Below are positions 17,253-25,986 of a stretch of DNA of 64,000 nucleotides, piece after piece (within the stretch, counting starts at the first letter, position 1; every line of letters starts with the position of its first letter). The notes below the pieces were generated by a model that saw only the letters and a list, made by a program, of their open reading frames with translations, was not told the origin of the DNA and did no database searches. A program made the translations under genes and the position numbers. Origin of the DNA: Pseudomonadota bacterium (GTDB taxonomy: Bacteria > Pseudomonadota > Gammaproteobacteria > Steroidobacterales > Steroidobacteraceae); assembly GCA_016703895.1 (NCBI GenBank), contig JADJBE010000003.1, positions 291,077-355,076 of the forward strand, read 5' to 3'.

Positions 17253-18698
17253 ATGACGACTAATGTTGCCATTGACGCAATGGATGCGCCGACCACGATG
17301 ATTCGTGCCACGCGTGCGCGCATGAAGCGCGACGATAGTTCAGATGGCAACCTGCTCGACGACGCAGCCCGGCGCGCCAAGCGCTATCTCGATACGCTGG
17401 ACGCACGTCCAGTTGCACCGTCCTCAGCAGCAATTGCGCGGCTTGCGGAACTCGACGTGCCATTGCCGCGCGAATCGACGCCGGCGGACCGCGTATTGGC
17501 GGAACTAGATGAGTTGGTGTCACCCGCCACCATGGCGATGGCGGGTCGTCGCTTCTTCGGCTTCGTGATCGGCGGCGCACTGCCTGTATCACTTGCCGCT
17601 AACTGGCTCGCCAGCACATGGGATCAGAACGCGGCGCTGGCGCGCGTCACGCCGGGCGTCGCGCGGCTCGAGATCGTTGCATTGCGATGGCTAATTGAGC
17701 TGTTCGGGCTGCCGGCAGGTACTGAGGGCGCGTTCGTCACGGGCGCGACCATGGCGAACTTCACCGCGCTCGCCGCTGCGCGTCATCACGTGTTGAAGCA
17801 AGTCGGCTGGTCGGTCGAGGCGGACGGGCTATTCGGCGCACCTCCCATCACGGTCGTGATCGGCGAGGAGGCGCACCCGACGCTGATCAAGTCACTGGGA
17901 TTGTTAGGCCTCGGCCGTCGCCGCGTCGTGCGTGTGCCGGTAGATGGCCAGGGTCGCATGCGCGCGGATCGATTCCCCAAGCTTGCCAACAGCCCCGCGA
18001 TTATTTGCCTGCAGGCCGGGAATCTCAATTCGGGAGCGTTCGATCCCTGCACCGATATCTGCGAGCTTGCCCATGCGGCTGGCGCGTGGGTCCATGTGGA
18101 TGGTGCGTTTGGCTTGTGGGCCAGAACCGTACCGGAGTTGTCTGCACTAACCACCGGTATTGAGCTGGCAGACTCTTGGGCCACCGACGCGCACAAGTGG
18201 CTCAACGTGCCCTACGATTGTGGCGTTGCACTGGTGCGCGAGCCCGGCGCGCTGCCGGCGGCCATGGCCGTGACAGCCGACTATTTGCCAACCGAGAGCA
18301 GCGAGCGCAACCCAGCAGATTTCACACCGGAACTATCGCGGCGCGCGCGTGGCGTCGAAGTCTGGGCGGCCCTGCGATCGCTGGGGCGTGACGGGCTCAG
18401 CGCGATGATTGGCAAGAACGTGCGCCAGGCGCAGTTGTTTGCCGAAAGGCTCGCCGCTGCAGGCTATGAGATCCTGAACGACGTCGTGTTGAATCAGGTA
18501 CTGGTTTCGTTCGGCTCGGCGGAACAAACCCTGCGCACGATTGAAGCGGTGCAACGTGACGGTACGTGCTGGTGCGGTAGTACCGTGTGGCAGGGACGTA
18601 CGGCCATGCGCATCAGCGTATCTTCCTGGGCCACGACCGATGCCGACGTTGAGCTGAGCGTGCAGGCGATAATCCGCGCCGCACGTGGCGCTGGGTGA
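17253..18698 (+). CDS. PLP-dependent decarboxylase, aromatic amino acid/glutamate type
   Basis: A 481-residue group II decarboxylase. The fold is shown by RRFFGFVIGGALPVSLAANWL, TGATMANFTALAAAR, HVDGAFGLWA and the cofactor lysine in TDAHKWLNVPYDCG. Such enzymes remove CO2 from amino acids such as tryptophan, tyrosine or glutamate; the exact substrate cannot be told. Length matches the family. It starts 160 bases after abiEii in a non-coding stretch and is a single gene, with DUF2283 next. An alternative start at the internal MKRDDSS would drop about 23 residues. Confidence 0.85.
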   Translation: MTTNVAIDAMDAPTTMIRATRARMKRDDSSDGNLLDDAARRAKRYLDTLDARPVAPSSAAIARLAELDVPLPRESTPADRVLAELDELVSPATMAMAGRRFFGFVIGGALPVSLAANWLASTWDQNAALARVTPGVARLEIVALRWLIELFGLPAGTEGAFVTGATMANFTALAAARHHVLKQVGWSVEADGLFGAPPITVVIGEEAHPTLIKSLGLLGLGRRRVVRVPVDGQGRMRADRFPKLANSPAIICLQAGNLNSGAFDPCTDICELAHAAGAWVHVDGAFGLWARTVPELSALTTGIELADSWATDAHKWLNVPYDCGVALVREPGALPAAMAVTADYLPTESSERNPADFTPELSRRARGVEVWAALRSLGRDGLSAMIGKNVRQAQLFAERLAAAGYEILNDVVLNQVLVSFGSAEQTLRTIEAVQRDGTCWCGSTVWQGRTAMRISVSSWATTDADVELSVQAIIRAARGAG

Positions 18699-18831
18699 CG
18701 GCGCCTTGATGGCGGCGGCAGTGAAGCCGGTGAGTTCAAGTGCCCGGGACGGAAAATCGCTATCTCCGCGTTATTCTGTTGCCGGACGGTGAGACAGCCC
18801 ACAATGCCTTTTTCGACCGCGGGTTTATGCC

Positions 18832-19029
18832 ATGAAAGTACGTTACTTCGCTGATACGGATACGCTACTGATCACGTTTCGTGACGCTGATTCGACTGAA
18901 ACGCGCGAGCTGGATGAGAACACGCTCATCGATGTGGACGACCAAGGCGACATCTGTGCGATTACGGTAGAGCATGCTTCGAGACGTGCCGGTGCGTCGA
19001 GCTTTTCTTATGAGCAAGTCGCCGCATAG
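18832..19029 (+). CDS. DUF2283 small protein
   Basis: A 65-residue protein, MKVRYFADTDTLLITFRD...ETRELDENTLIDVDDQGDICAITVEHAS. This is the DUF2283 pattern of short beta-rich proteins that recur near toxin-antitoxin genes. No function is known. It stands alone between the decarboxylase and a toxin-antitoxin remnant. No clear promoter was found. Confidence 0.75.
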   Translation: MKVRYFADTDTLLITFRDADSTETRELDENTLIDVDDQGDICAITVEHASRRAGASSFSYEQVAA

Positions 19030-19387
19030 GGTAGCTAGTCGTTTTGGACGTCGGCAGGTGATTGTCAGCTGGATGCAATCACGTCCGACTACGGGTGAAC
19101 TCTTGCAACCTTGCAAGCAGCCCGGATAACGGCAGCAAACCGACTCGTCCGCTCAAGTGCATGCCGCCACGGGCACCCGAGATCTCAAGTTACCTCCTCG
19201 TGTTTCGCGGCAAATAGGCCAGATATGCGCCGTTACGTTTGCTGCTCACGGAGCCACAATGAGCGTGTGTTCAGGCGAATCGCGACGTGGGGCGAGCGAG
19301 CGGGAGTTGCGTATATGTGCGTTACACGACACCATTTATTGCCATTTACTGCCATCTGGAGTAGGTTCGCCGGAAACGGAGGCCTAC
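19030..19387. other. Intergenic stretch upstream of the orphan ParD gene
   Basis: About 360 bases without a credible gene. It holds CTTGCAA / TTGCAAG, a seven-base inverted repeat with a two-base gap near 19103-19120, and the tandem ten-base repeat listed separately. Nothing here resembles a ParE toxin in either strand. Confidence 0.45.
19333..19352. repeat. Tandem ten-base repeats upstream of parD-like gene
   Basis: CATTTATTGC (19333-19342) is followed directly by CATTTACTGC (19343-19352), differing at one base, with a third partial copy (CATCTGG) after it. ParD-type RHH proteins often bind direct or inverted repeats before their own gene, and this pair lies 35 bases before the start codon. 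Confidence 0.4.
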
Positions 19388-19648
19388 ATGCAGAGCATGA
19401 ATATTTCCCTACCGGACCCGCTCAAGCAGTTCGTCGATGCGCAAATCGCCCAAGGACGCTACAGCAGCGTCAGCGAGTATGTCCGCGAACTCATACGTGC
19501 CGATGAAAAGCGCAAAGCGGCGGAGTGGCTGGATGTGAAGTTGATGGAGGGTCTGTCCAGCGAAGAAGCTGCTCTGACCGCAGCGGACTGGGATGGCATT
19601 CGCAAGGAGGCCATGGCCAAGATTGCGCAGCGCAAGGCTAAGCGTTAG
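19388..19648 (+). CDS. ParD/CC2985-type antitoxin, orphan
   Basis: An 86-residue RHH antitoxin: MNISLPDPLKQFVDAQIAQGRYSSVSEYVRELIRADEKRKA is the ParD consensus. The acidic, lysine-rich tail would wrap a ParE gyrase-directed toxin. A GGAGG ribosome site (19378-19382) is correctly spaced for ATG 19388. No ParE follows; the next gene is an unrelated SDR 38 bases later. The protein is either an orphan, perhaps immunising against a ParE elsewhere, or a relic of a lost module. Confidence 0.85.
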   Translation: MQSMNISLPDPLKQFVDAQIAQGRYSSVSEYVRELIRADEKRKAAEWLDVKLMEGLSSEEAALTAADWDGIRKEAMAKIAQRKAKR

Positions 19649-19686
19649 TGCTGAGGAGGATCCCATTTCTGTAGAGGATGACATCG

Positions 19687-20592
19687 ATGCACAGACGAGA
19701 CAGTCTCATTGCAATAGCCCTTGCTGCGGCCGCCCCGATGGTGCTCAGTGGCACTGCTCGCGCGCAAGCCGCAACGACGTCGTCAACTACCAAGTCTGCC
19801 AAAGCCAAGGATTGCGTCGCGCTGGTAACCGGCGCTAATCGAGGCATCGGGCTGGGCTTCGTCAATGTGCTGCTGGAGCGCGGCGCGAAACGGGTTTACG
19901 CGACGGGTCGTGATGCGAAGAATCTTGACGCCGTCGTCGCGTTGGATCCGAAGCGGGTGGTGCCGCTCGTTCTCGACGTCAACAACGACAGTCAACGGCG
20001 CACGGCGGCCGATGCAGCCAAGGACGTCACTTGGCTGATCAACAACGCCGGCATTCCAGGCAGCTCCGATGCGAAAGAGCGACGGATGCTGTCGTCGAAG
20101 TCGCTGGACGATAGTCGGCTGGTGATGGAAACGAATTGTTGGTCACCGACGGAGTTGTCGCGGTTATTCGTGCCGACCATTCTGCGCAACGGGGGCGGGG
20201 CGATCGTCAACATTATTTCGGTGGGCGCCTGGTTCTGTCTGCCGGAATACACCAGCTACAGCACGTCGAAGGCCGCGGCAGCGATGGCGACCGCCGGCTT
20301 TCGCGCGGAGCTGGATCGCGATCCGGTACTGGTTAGTGGTGTGTTTACGGGTGGCGTTAGCACGCGTATGACACCGGCTGGGTATGACCCGGGCGTGACG
20401 CCGGTGGAGCATGCACACCAAGTTTTCGATGCGATGGAGCGCGGCGAGACGACCATCTTTGCCGGTGCGGGCGCCAAGGAAATGCTAGAGCAGATTCAGG
20501 CGGACCCCGAGGCCTTCGAGCGCGCCACGATCAAGCGGTTCTATGAGAGTCCGATCTCAACTCGATTTAATGCTGAGCAGGCTGGCGAATAA
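19687..20592 (+). CDS. Short-chain dehydrogenase with Tat-like leader
   Basis: About 300 residues. It begins MHRRDSLIAIALAAAAPMVL, a twin-arginine-like leader with a hydrophobic core and an alanine-rich cleavage region (TARAQA). The mature part is a classic SDR: TGANRGIG for NAD(P), NNAG, and the catalytic YSTSK. Export of a folded SDR by Tat would place it in the periplasm. I chose ATG 19687 because GAGG lies nine bases upstream; ATG 19678 would place GAGG too close. Substrate unknown. Confidence 0.8.
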   Translation: MHRRDSLIAIALAAAAPMVLSGTARAQAATTSSTTKSAKAKDCVALVTGANRGIGLGFVNVLLERGAKRVYATGRDAKNLDAVVALDPKRVVPLVLDVNNDSQRRTAADAAKDVTWLINNAGIPGSSDAKERRMLSSKSLDDSRLVMETNCWSPTELSRLFVPTILRNGGGAIVNIISVGAWFCLPEYTSYSTSKAAAAMATAGFRAELDRDPVLVSGVFTGGVSTRMTPAGYDPGVTPVEHAHQVFDAMERGETTIFAGAGAKEMLEQIQADPEAFERATIKRFYESPISTRFNAEQAGE

Positions 20593-20822
20593 GGATGGCC
20601 ACGGGGCGCACGCTTCCCGTGGATCGGTACCTTGACGCGCCGATTCCGGAGGCTGATAAGGCTCGTATCTGATCCATTATCTAGTTTATGGATCAAATGC
20701 GAGCCATGAAGCGCCAAGCCGCAACATTCACCGGCGGGCCAACGAGGGCAGGCGCGCAGCATCCGCCATAATTGCAGCCGCGGCGTTCGGTGCGCCCTTT
20801 TTAGGTGAAATAGCCCAGACGG

Positions 20823-20876
20823 TTGATTTACGTTAGATCATTAACCTAAAATAATGCCTGTTCTTATTTTAGGTTA
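20823..20876 (+). promoter_or_regulatory. Predicted fic promoter with 13-base operator
   Basis: TTGATT (20823-20828) and TAAAAT (20847-20852) are 18 bases apart. TAACCTAAAATAA (20842-20854) and its exact complement (20864-20876) form a 13-base inverted repeat with a nine-base spacer that covers the second box. The fic GTG is seven bases beyond. Its position makes strong repression likely. Confidence 0.7.
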
Positions 20877-20883
20877 GCAGCGC

Positions 20884-22041
20884 GTGCGCAGAGCGACACC
20901 GGGAAAGTATGTCGAGGTTGTCACGGCGGGGGAGCGCGTCCGGGCGTTCGTGCCTGCGCCGCTGCCGCCGGACCCACCTATCGTATGGTCGCCGGCACTG
21001 CGGCGCCGCTTCGACGACGCGTTGGTGGCGCTGGGTCGGTTAGATGCGGTGACTGCGCATTTGCCCAATGCGTCGCTGTTGCTTTACAGCTTTGTGCGCA
21101 AGGAAGCGGTGCTGTCCTCGCAGATTGAAGGCACGCAGTCCTCGCTTGCGGACCTGCTGCTCTTCGAGATCGACGAACACCCCGGCGTGCCAGTGGACGA
21201 TACGCGCGAGGTGAGCCGCTGTGTTGCCGCGTTGGAAAACGGTCTCGTGGCGCTGCGCGGCGAGCTGCCTTTGTCGATGCGTCTGCTGCGCGGTATGCAC
21301 GCGGTGCTGATGTCGCATCCCGGCGGGCGCTGCAAGACGCCCGGTGAACTGCGACGCTCACAGGTTTGGATCGGTGGCACCCGGCCTGGCAACGCTGCGT
21401 TTGTGCCGCCGCCATTCCAGGCGCTCGCGAAGTGCCTGGCGTCTTTCGAGCGCTTTCTCAACGATGAGCCCGAGCCGACACCGCCACTACTGAAGGCGGC
21501 GCTGGCGCATGTGCAGTTCGAGACGATCCACCCGTTTCTCGACGGCAATGGCCGTCTCGGCCGGCTCCTGATCGTGCTGCAACTCGTCGCCGCTGGCGTA
21601 CTGCGCGAGCCGATGCTGTACCTCAGCCTCTACTTCAAGACGCATCGTGCGCGTTACTACGAGCTGTTGAACGGGGTGAGGCTCCGCGGTGACTGGGAAC
21701 GCTGGCTCGATTTCTTCGCCGAGGGCGTGGAAGTGAGCGCAACGCAAGCAGTGGCGACAGCAAATGCGCTGCTCGGAATGGTCAATACTGATCGCGATCG
21801 CATTGCAGGCTTGGGGCGCGCGGCGGGCTCGGCGGTGGTGGTGCACGAGGCTCTGCAACGCCAGCCGATCGCGACTGCTGCGGCGCTTGTTAGAATGACC
21901 CAGCTGACTGCGGCAACGGTCAACAAGTCGCTCGCCCACTTAGAGCGCCTTGGAATCGTCGCTGAGCTAACTAATCGACAACGCGGCCGAGTGTTCAGTT
22001 ACCGCCGTTACCTCGATGAGCTGGCGGCTGAACTGAAGTAG
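20884..22041 (+). CDS. Fic-domain protein with inhibitory helix and C-terminal winged helix
   Basis: A 385-residue Fic protein. The AMP-transfer motif HPFLDGNGRLGR is canonical at about 216-227. An N-terminal inhibitory helix motif, S-x-x-x-E-G (SSQIEG, residues 78-83), makes it self-inhibited, the class II arrangement. The last 70 residues (QPIATAAALVRMTQLTAATVNKSLAHLERLGIV) are a winged helix. Proteins of this design AMPylate unknown partners and may bind DNA. The start is the GTG at 20884. The AT-rich operator upstream suggests that the winged helix represses its own gene. Confidence 0.88.
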   Translation: MRRATPGKYVEVVTAGERVRAFVPAPLPPDPPIVWSPALRRRFDDALVALGRLDAVTAHLPNASLLLYSFVRKEAVLSSQIEGTQSSLADLLLFEIDEHPGVPVDDTREVSRCVAALENGLVALRGELPLSMRLLRGMHAVLMSHPGGRCKTPGELRRSQVWIGGTRPGNAAFVPPPFQALAKCLASFERFLNDEPEPTPPLLKAALAHVQFETIHPFLDGNGRLGRLLIVLQLVAAGVLREPMLYLSLYFKTHRARYYELLNGVRLRGDWERWLDFFAEGVEVSATQAVATANALLGMVNTDRDRIAGLGRAAGSAVVVHEALQRQPIATAAALVRMTQLTAATVNKSLAHLERLGIVAELTNRQRGRVFSYRRYLDELAAELK

Positions 22042-22218
22042 GCTGCTCGCGCCGATTGCAACAACCAGACGGAAACATGCGCGGCAGCACACGATTCGCG
22101 ACATTATGTCACGGACATTCGCCTTGTCGGGAATCGCAGTCATTGCTAGTAACGCCTCAATCACCGATGCTGTCTAAAGGTCGTTTCGATACTTCAGCTG
22201 GCAAGAGGTAGATGGTAC

Positions 22219-23100
22219 ATGCGCACAATGATTTCGATAGCGGTAGCGGTCTTGGCTGTCGCGGGCTGTGGAGGCGGCGACGGCTCGAACGCGGACTCAG
22301 GAACGCTCAGTATCGCGATAACTGACGCAGCGGTGGATGGCGCGTCAAGAGTCGTCGTGACGTTTTCGGCCGTCGAGATCAAACCAGCGGGCGGCACTGC
22401 GGTTGTGTACGACTTGAGTCCGGCGAAATCCATCGATTTGTTGGCGTTGTCGGGTGGCGCGACGGCGATGCTGCTCGATGCTAAGGTGCTGCCTGCAGGT
22501 CAATACCAATGGGTGCGGCTCGTGGTGGAGAGCCAGCAAAATGTGCCGACTTCGTACATCGAGTTAGCAAGTGGTGCGCAGCATCCGTTGTTTGTGCCGA
22601 GTGGCGAGGAGAGCGGCCTGAAGCTGAACCGCGGTTTCACGATTGCAGCGGGCGGGCGCACAGACTTTACAATTGACTTCGATCTGCGCAAGTCTGTCAT
22701 CGCGCCACGCGGTCAAGCGCCAAATTATCTGTTGAAGCCGGTCTTGCGTATCGTCGATAACCTGCGAGTTGGCACGGTTTCAGGCGTCGTACCTGCCAAT
22801 CTGATCCCCACTGTTTGCACACCATTCATTTACGTGTTCAGCGGCGCTAATGTGATACCTGATGATCTTGACCCCGCCGCCTCTCCGGACGTTGACCCGC
22901 TCGTTTCCGTACGCGTCGAGCTTGATAGCGCCAGTGGCGCTTTCAAGTTCAAGATCCCCTTTTTAGAGGTCGGCACTTACACCCTGGCGTTCACCTGCGA
23001 CGGCGCAATGGATACACCGGATGGCGAAGAAACCCTCAGTTTCTCGCCGACTGTCAATGTGACGGTTAACGCCAACCAGACGACCACGCTAAACTTCTAG
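22219..23100 (+). CDS. DUF4382-like lipoprotein
   Basis: A 293-residue envelope protein. The leader MRTMISIAVAVLAVAGCGGG has a lipobox (VAGC), so the mature protein would be lipid-anchored. The body reads GTLSIAITDAAVDGASRVVVTFSAVEIKPAGG and KSIDLLAL...GQYQWVRLVVE, the DUF4382 pattern of beta-sandwich surface proteins. No enzymatic motif is visible. It ends ten bases before the next envelope gene, with which it likely forms an operon. Confidence 0.8.
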   Translation: MRTMISIAVAVLAVAGCGGGDGSNADSGTLSIAITDAAVDGASRVVVTFSAVEIKPAGGTAVVYDLSPAKSIDLLALSGGATAMLLDAKVLPAGQYQWVRLVVESQQNVPTSYIELASGAQHPLFVPSGEESGLKLNRGFTIAAGGRTDFTIDFDLRKSVIAPRGQAPNYLLKPVLRIVDNLRVGTVSGVVPANLIPTVCTPFIYVFSGANVIPDDLDPAASPDVDPLVSVRVELDSASGAFKFKIPFLEVGTYTLAFTCDGAMDTPDGEETLSFSPTVNVTVNANQTTTLNF

Positions 23101-23110
23101 GAGAAGTGCG

Positions 23111-23695
23111 ATGCGGACTTTGCTGTTAGCTTGCCTGCTATCATTTGCGCTCGGGCTTGTGTCAACTGCCTACGCCAAGCCGCCCCCATGGGCACCCGCG
23201 CACGGTTGGCGCAACAAGAACAATGGGGAGGCGCGCGAACGATACTACGTTGGTTATTCTGGGTCGCAGTACGCGCGCGATTTCGGAATTGAGCAGGGCA
23301 GCTGCAATCGCGAGGAGATCGGTTCAGTCATCGGCGGTGTGGTTGGGGGCGTTGTCGGCAATAGAGTCGCCGATCGTGAAGATCGTGTCGTGGCAACAAT
23401 TCTAGGTGCCGCAGTGGGCGCACTCATCGGTGCGAAGGTCGGCCGCGATCTAGACGCGCGTGACCGCGGCTGCCTGGGCCACGCACTCGAACTCGGTGCG
23501 AGCGGGAAAAAGGTGTCTTGGACCAATGACGAGACCGGCGTGCTGTATGAACTGGTTCCGGGCAGCGGCGATCGGCGGAATGGGGTTGTTTGTCGCAATT
23601 TCGTTCTGAACTCTATCATCGACGGCCGACGCTACAGCAAACGCGCCACAGCGTGCCAGAAACAATCGCATGTCTGGGAGTTAAAGAGCCGTTAA
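23111..23695 (+). CDS. Glycine-zipper envelope protein
   Basis: A 194-residue protein with a cleavable leader (MRTLLLACLLSFALGLVSTAYA). The centre holds a glycine-zipper two-helix hairpin, IGSVIGGVVGGVVGNRVADRED then ILGAAVGALIGAKVGRDL, as in the 17-kDa surface antigen and outer-membrane SlyB-like families. Four cysteines could pair in the periplasm. Role is probably structural or stress related. It follows the lipoprotein by ten bases. Confidence 0.78.
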   Translation: MRTLLLACLLSFALGLVSTAYAKPPPWAPAHGWRNKNNGEARERYYVGYSGSQYARDFGIEQGSCNREEIGSVIGGVVGGVVGNRVADREDRVVATILGAAVGALIGAKVGRDLDARDRGCLGHALELGASGKKVSWTNDETGVLYELVPGSGDRRNGVVCRNFVLNSIIDGRRYSKRATACQKQSHVWELKSR

Positions 23696-23799
23696 GCGCT
23701 GAGTGCGCGGCGCCGACGTGTGCGAGCGCAGTCACGCTGAGCTTTTTGGATGACGTGGTTGCGGCGTAGCGGCGGCCGGTTCCGCATCCTCCGCCCGAA

Positions 23800-24408
23800 C
23801 TACAGACCCAACAACCGTAACGCCCGACCATAAGCGCCGGGATCGAACAAGGCCACAAACACGAGTCCGGTGAGTGCGCCGCCAAGATGCGCGTCGTGGT
23901 TGATTCGCCCGCGTGCCTGCTTGGCCGACCAATACGTGTAGGCGAGATAGGCCACGGCAAAGAGCGGTGCCGGGATTGGCACGGGAATGGGGATGATGTA
24001 GATGCTCTGCGTCGGCATATAGACGATCGAGGCGAACAACACGGCTGAAATGGCACCCGATGCGCCAAGCGTGGCGTACTCGGGATTGCTGCGATGCTTG
24101 TAGTAACTCTGCACTTGGCTGAGCAACAAGCCGGCGAAATAAAGCAGCAGAAACTTCGATGTGCCGATACGGTGCTCAAGCGGTACGGCGAAGAAATAGA
24201 AAGTGAACATGTTGAATAGCAGGTGACCAATGTCAGCATGCACAAAGCCACTCGTTAGCAGCGCCAGATAGTCGCGATCGCGAAGCAGTCGGTAAGGGCG
24301 GAAGGCGCACTTGTCGATCATGCCCGGGACGACCCAGAGCGCGAGTGCGCTCAGGCCAACGGTCAGCACGAGCAGGGTTAGTGCGCCGGGGCCTATTTGA
24401 TCAAACAT
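23800..24408 (-). CDS. Rhomboid-family intramembrane serine protease
   Basis: A 202-residue polytopic protein. The catalytic pair of rhomboids is present: Ser117 in LGASGAIS and His174 in HDAHLGGALTG; the helix with FVHADIGHLLFNM holds the oxyanion-hole histidine and asparagine. Six hydrophobic segments are visible. I start at ATG 24408 (MFDQIG), since the longer form adds a polar stretch with no homology. Substrates unknown. It is a single gene, convergent with the glycine-zipper gene. Confidence 0.88.
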   Translation of the reverse strand: MFDQIGPGALTLLVLTVGLSALALWVVPGMIDKCAFRPYRLLRDRDYLALLTSGFVHADIGHLLFNMFTFYFFAVPLEHRIGTSKFLLLYFAGLLLSQVQSYYKHRSNPEYATLGASGAISAVLFASIVYMPTQSIYIIPIPVPIPAPLFAVAYLAYTYWSAKQARGRINHDAHLGGALTGLVFVALFDPGAYGRALRLLGL

Positions 24409-24564
24409 GGAGAGTCGTCCGGTGACAATTGGGCTGGGTTGATGGGCGATTGTATTGCATCGCCCTTGCACATGCTCCAGCTGTTCTATCTTTCTGACTG
24501 ATGCTATTTCGTGAGCAGGATTCGGTAGCGCAGGCGCTCTGGCAGGTGTGAAAGCATGGTTACG

Positions 24565-24593
24565 TTGATTAGTCGTATTGACTTAGCTAAGAT
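24565..24593 (+). promoter_or_regulatory. Predicted promoter and palindrome of the Phd/PIN module
   Basis: TTGATT (24565-24570) and TAAGAT (24588-24593) are separated by 17 bases. CTTAGCTAAG, a perfect ten-base palindrome at 24582-24591, overlaps the second box. The ATG lies seven bases after the second box, so the message would be leaderless or nearly so. Confidence 0.45.
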
Positions 24594-24599
24594 TGAGTC

Positions 24600-24857
24600 A
24601 TGGCAAAGACCACCGTCAATATGCATGCAGCCAAGACTCAGTTGTCCCAACTGGTGGCGCGCGCCGAGCGTGGCGAGCGGATCATGATTGCTCGCGACGG
24701 CAAACCGGTCGCGGAGCTGGGGCCCGTGCCGAAGTCTCGTCGCGAGCCTGTCTCTCCCGACGATCCTTTGTTGTCGCTGGATCAGTTCGCCGTGGACGGA
24801 CCAGGCGGTGAACTGCACAATGAAGACATCGATCGTCTCGTTTATGGCAACGAGTGA
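24600..24857 (+). CDS. Phd/YefM-type antitoxin
   Basis: An 85-residue antitoxin: MAKTTVNMHAAKTQLSQLVARAERGERIMIARDGKPVAELGPV is the Phd/YefM fold that forms a DNA-binding dimer. The acidic tail (NEDIDRLVYGNE) would bind the toxin. Its end overlaps the PIN toxin start by 14 bases. No ribosome site precedes the ATG, consistent with the leaderless promoter described. Confidence 0.88.
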   Translation: MAKTTVNMHAAKTQLSQLVARAERGERIMIARDGKPVAELGPVPKSRREPVSPDDPLLSLDQFAVDGPGGELHNEDIDRLVYGNE

Positions 24858-25266
24858 CTTGTTTGTCGATACCTCTGGGCTATACGCGCTGATCGATCGG
24901 CGCGACACGCATCATCGGCGTGCACGTGAGTCCGTCGAGCGACATGTGCGCGCTGGTGACATGTTGGTCGTGACGGATGCCATCGTGTCAGAGACAGTCA
25001 CGTTGGCGCGGGCACGGAGTGGTGCGCTCGTCGCTTTGCGTGTTCTCGACCTGATCGAACAGAGCGCAGCTATACGTATTGAGTGGATCAACGAGCCGCG
25101 CTTTGCGGCGACCAAGGCGTACTTCCGCAAGTACGCGGATCAGGCCTATTCATTCGTCGACTGCGCGAGCTTTGTCTTGATGCGGGAGTTGCGACTGAAG
25201 TCGGCTTTGACGAGTGATCAGCACTTCACGCAAGCTGGGTTCGGGGCGCTATTGGTCGCTCGCTAG
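24844..25266 (+). CDS. PIN-domain toxin paired with Phd-type antitoxin
   Basis: A 140-residue PIN protein. LFVDTSGLYALIDRRD carries the first Asp, VTDAIVSETVTLARAR the Glu, and YSFVDCASFVLMRELRL the later acidic residue; ALTSDQHF carries the last Asp. All four metal ligands are thus visible. The ATG at 24844 lies within the antitoxin gene in another frame, coupling the two. Likely an RNase of the VapC group. Confidence 0.88.
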   Translation: MATSDLFVDTSGLYALIDRRDTHHRRARESVERHVRAGDMLVVTDAIVSETVTLARARSGALVALRVLDLIEQSAAIRIEWINEPRFAATKAYFRKYADQAYSFVDCASFVLMRELRLKSALTSDQHFTQAGFGALLVAR

Positions 25267-25305
25267 ACCTTAAAGAAGGCCACCGCTATTGGAGCAACCG
25301 CCGCG

Positions 25306-25737
25306 CTATAGCCCAACTGCCAGCAGCGGATTCTCGACGCGAATCCCTGCGATTGCCTGGCCAGCTTGAAAGTCCTCGCTCAATAGCACCGTTGCACCTG
25401 CCTGTTCGGCGGCGGCTACTATCAATGCATCCCAGAACGAAACCTGTGCGAGTTCCGCAAGATGTGAGGCGCGCGTGACCGTCGCGACGGTGGTGGTTTC
25501 TCGCACCCAAGTTCCGTAGGCAGCAACAACCTCGCGCGCGCTGGCTCGAGCGATCGGTGTAGTGAGCTTGAGTGTGGCGTTGACGTAGAACTCCTGCAAA
25601 ACCTGGATCGAGACGCGACCGTACCCGGTCGACCACAGGGATTGCAGTCTGTCGCGCGCTCTGTGCCGCTTGTTGCCAGCATCAGCGTCGTGCGCGTAAA
25701 TCAGGATATTGGAATCAACGAAGACGAGTTCGGTCAT
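25306..25737 (-). CDS. VapC-type PIN toxin
   Basis: A 143-residue PIN protein on the minus strand. ELVFVDSNILIYAHDADAG gives the first acidic site, SIQVLQEFYVNAT the Glu, VSFWDALIVAAAEQAG and LLSEDFQAG the remaining ligands. The set is complete and length normal. It starts inside the upstream antitoxin gene (23-base overlap), the usual VapBC coupling. It converges with the Phd/PIN toxin gene 40 bases away, so two modules are back to back tail to tail. Confidence 0.88.
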   Translation of the reverse strand: MTELVFVDSNILIYAHDADAGNKRHRARDRLQSLWSTGYGRVSIQVLQEFYVNATLKLTTPIARASAREVVAAYGTWVRETTTVATVTRASHLAELAQVSFWDALIVAAAEQAGATVLLSEDFQAGQAIAGIRVENPLLAVGL

Positions 25738-25963
25738 GCAGTGCTTCCCGCTTCAGGCGCGAGCCTCCAAGCGCGAGCGGACCGTCCAGCAGCGCCTGCG
25801 CTCGGCGGCGAGCCGATGCGTACTCCGCATCGGTGTCAACTAGGCGCCGCAGTTCTTCGGCGAGTAAGGCGCTGACACTATGGCCGCGCTTAGCCGCGAC
25901 TGCTCGTGCTCTCTTGAGTAACGAAGAATCAATTGCAACCGTGATGTTTTGCTTGGCAGCCAT
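25715..25963 (-). CDS. CopG-like RHH antitoxin of VapBC
   Basis: An 82-residue antitoxin starting MAAKQNITVAIDSSLLKRARAVAAKRGHSVSALLAEELRRLV, a CopG-type ribbon-helix-helix with a strand then two helices. The tail (SARRRAQALLDGPLALGG) would cover the toxin. I chose ATG 25963 since the strand begins there; a longer frame upstream has no homology. A perfect palindrome overlapping a promoter lies upstream. Confidence 0.85.
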   Translation of the reverse strand: MAAKQNITVAIDSSLLKRARAVAAKRGHSVSALLAEELRRLVDTDAEYASARRRAQALLDGPLALGGSRLKREALHDRTRLR

Positions 25964-25986
25964 GGCGAGCAACTCAGAATAGTTGA

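Noticed and set aside
20599..20622. Hairpin CCACGGG/CCCGTGG after the SDR gene as a terminator
   Set aside because: Seven-base stem with a ten-base loop and no T tract; only weak.
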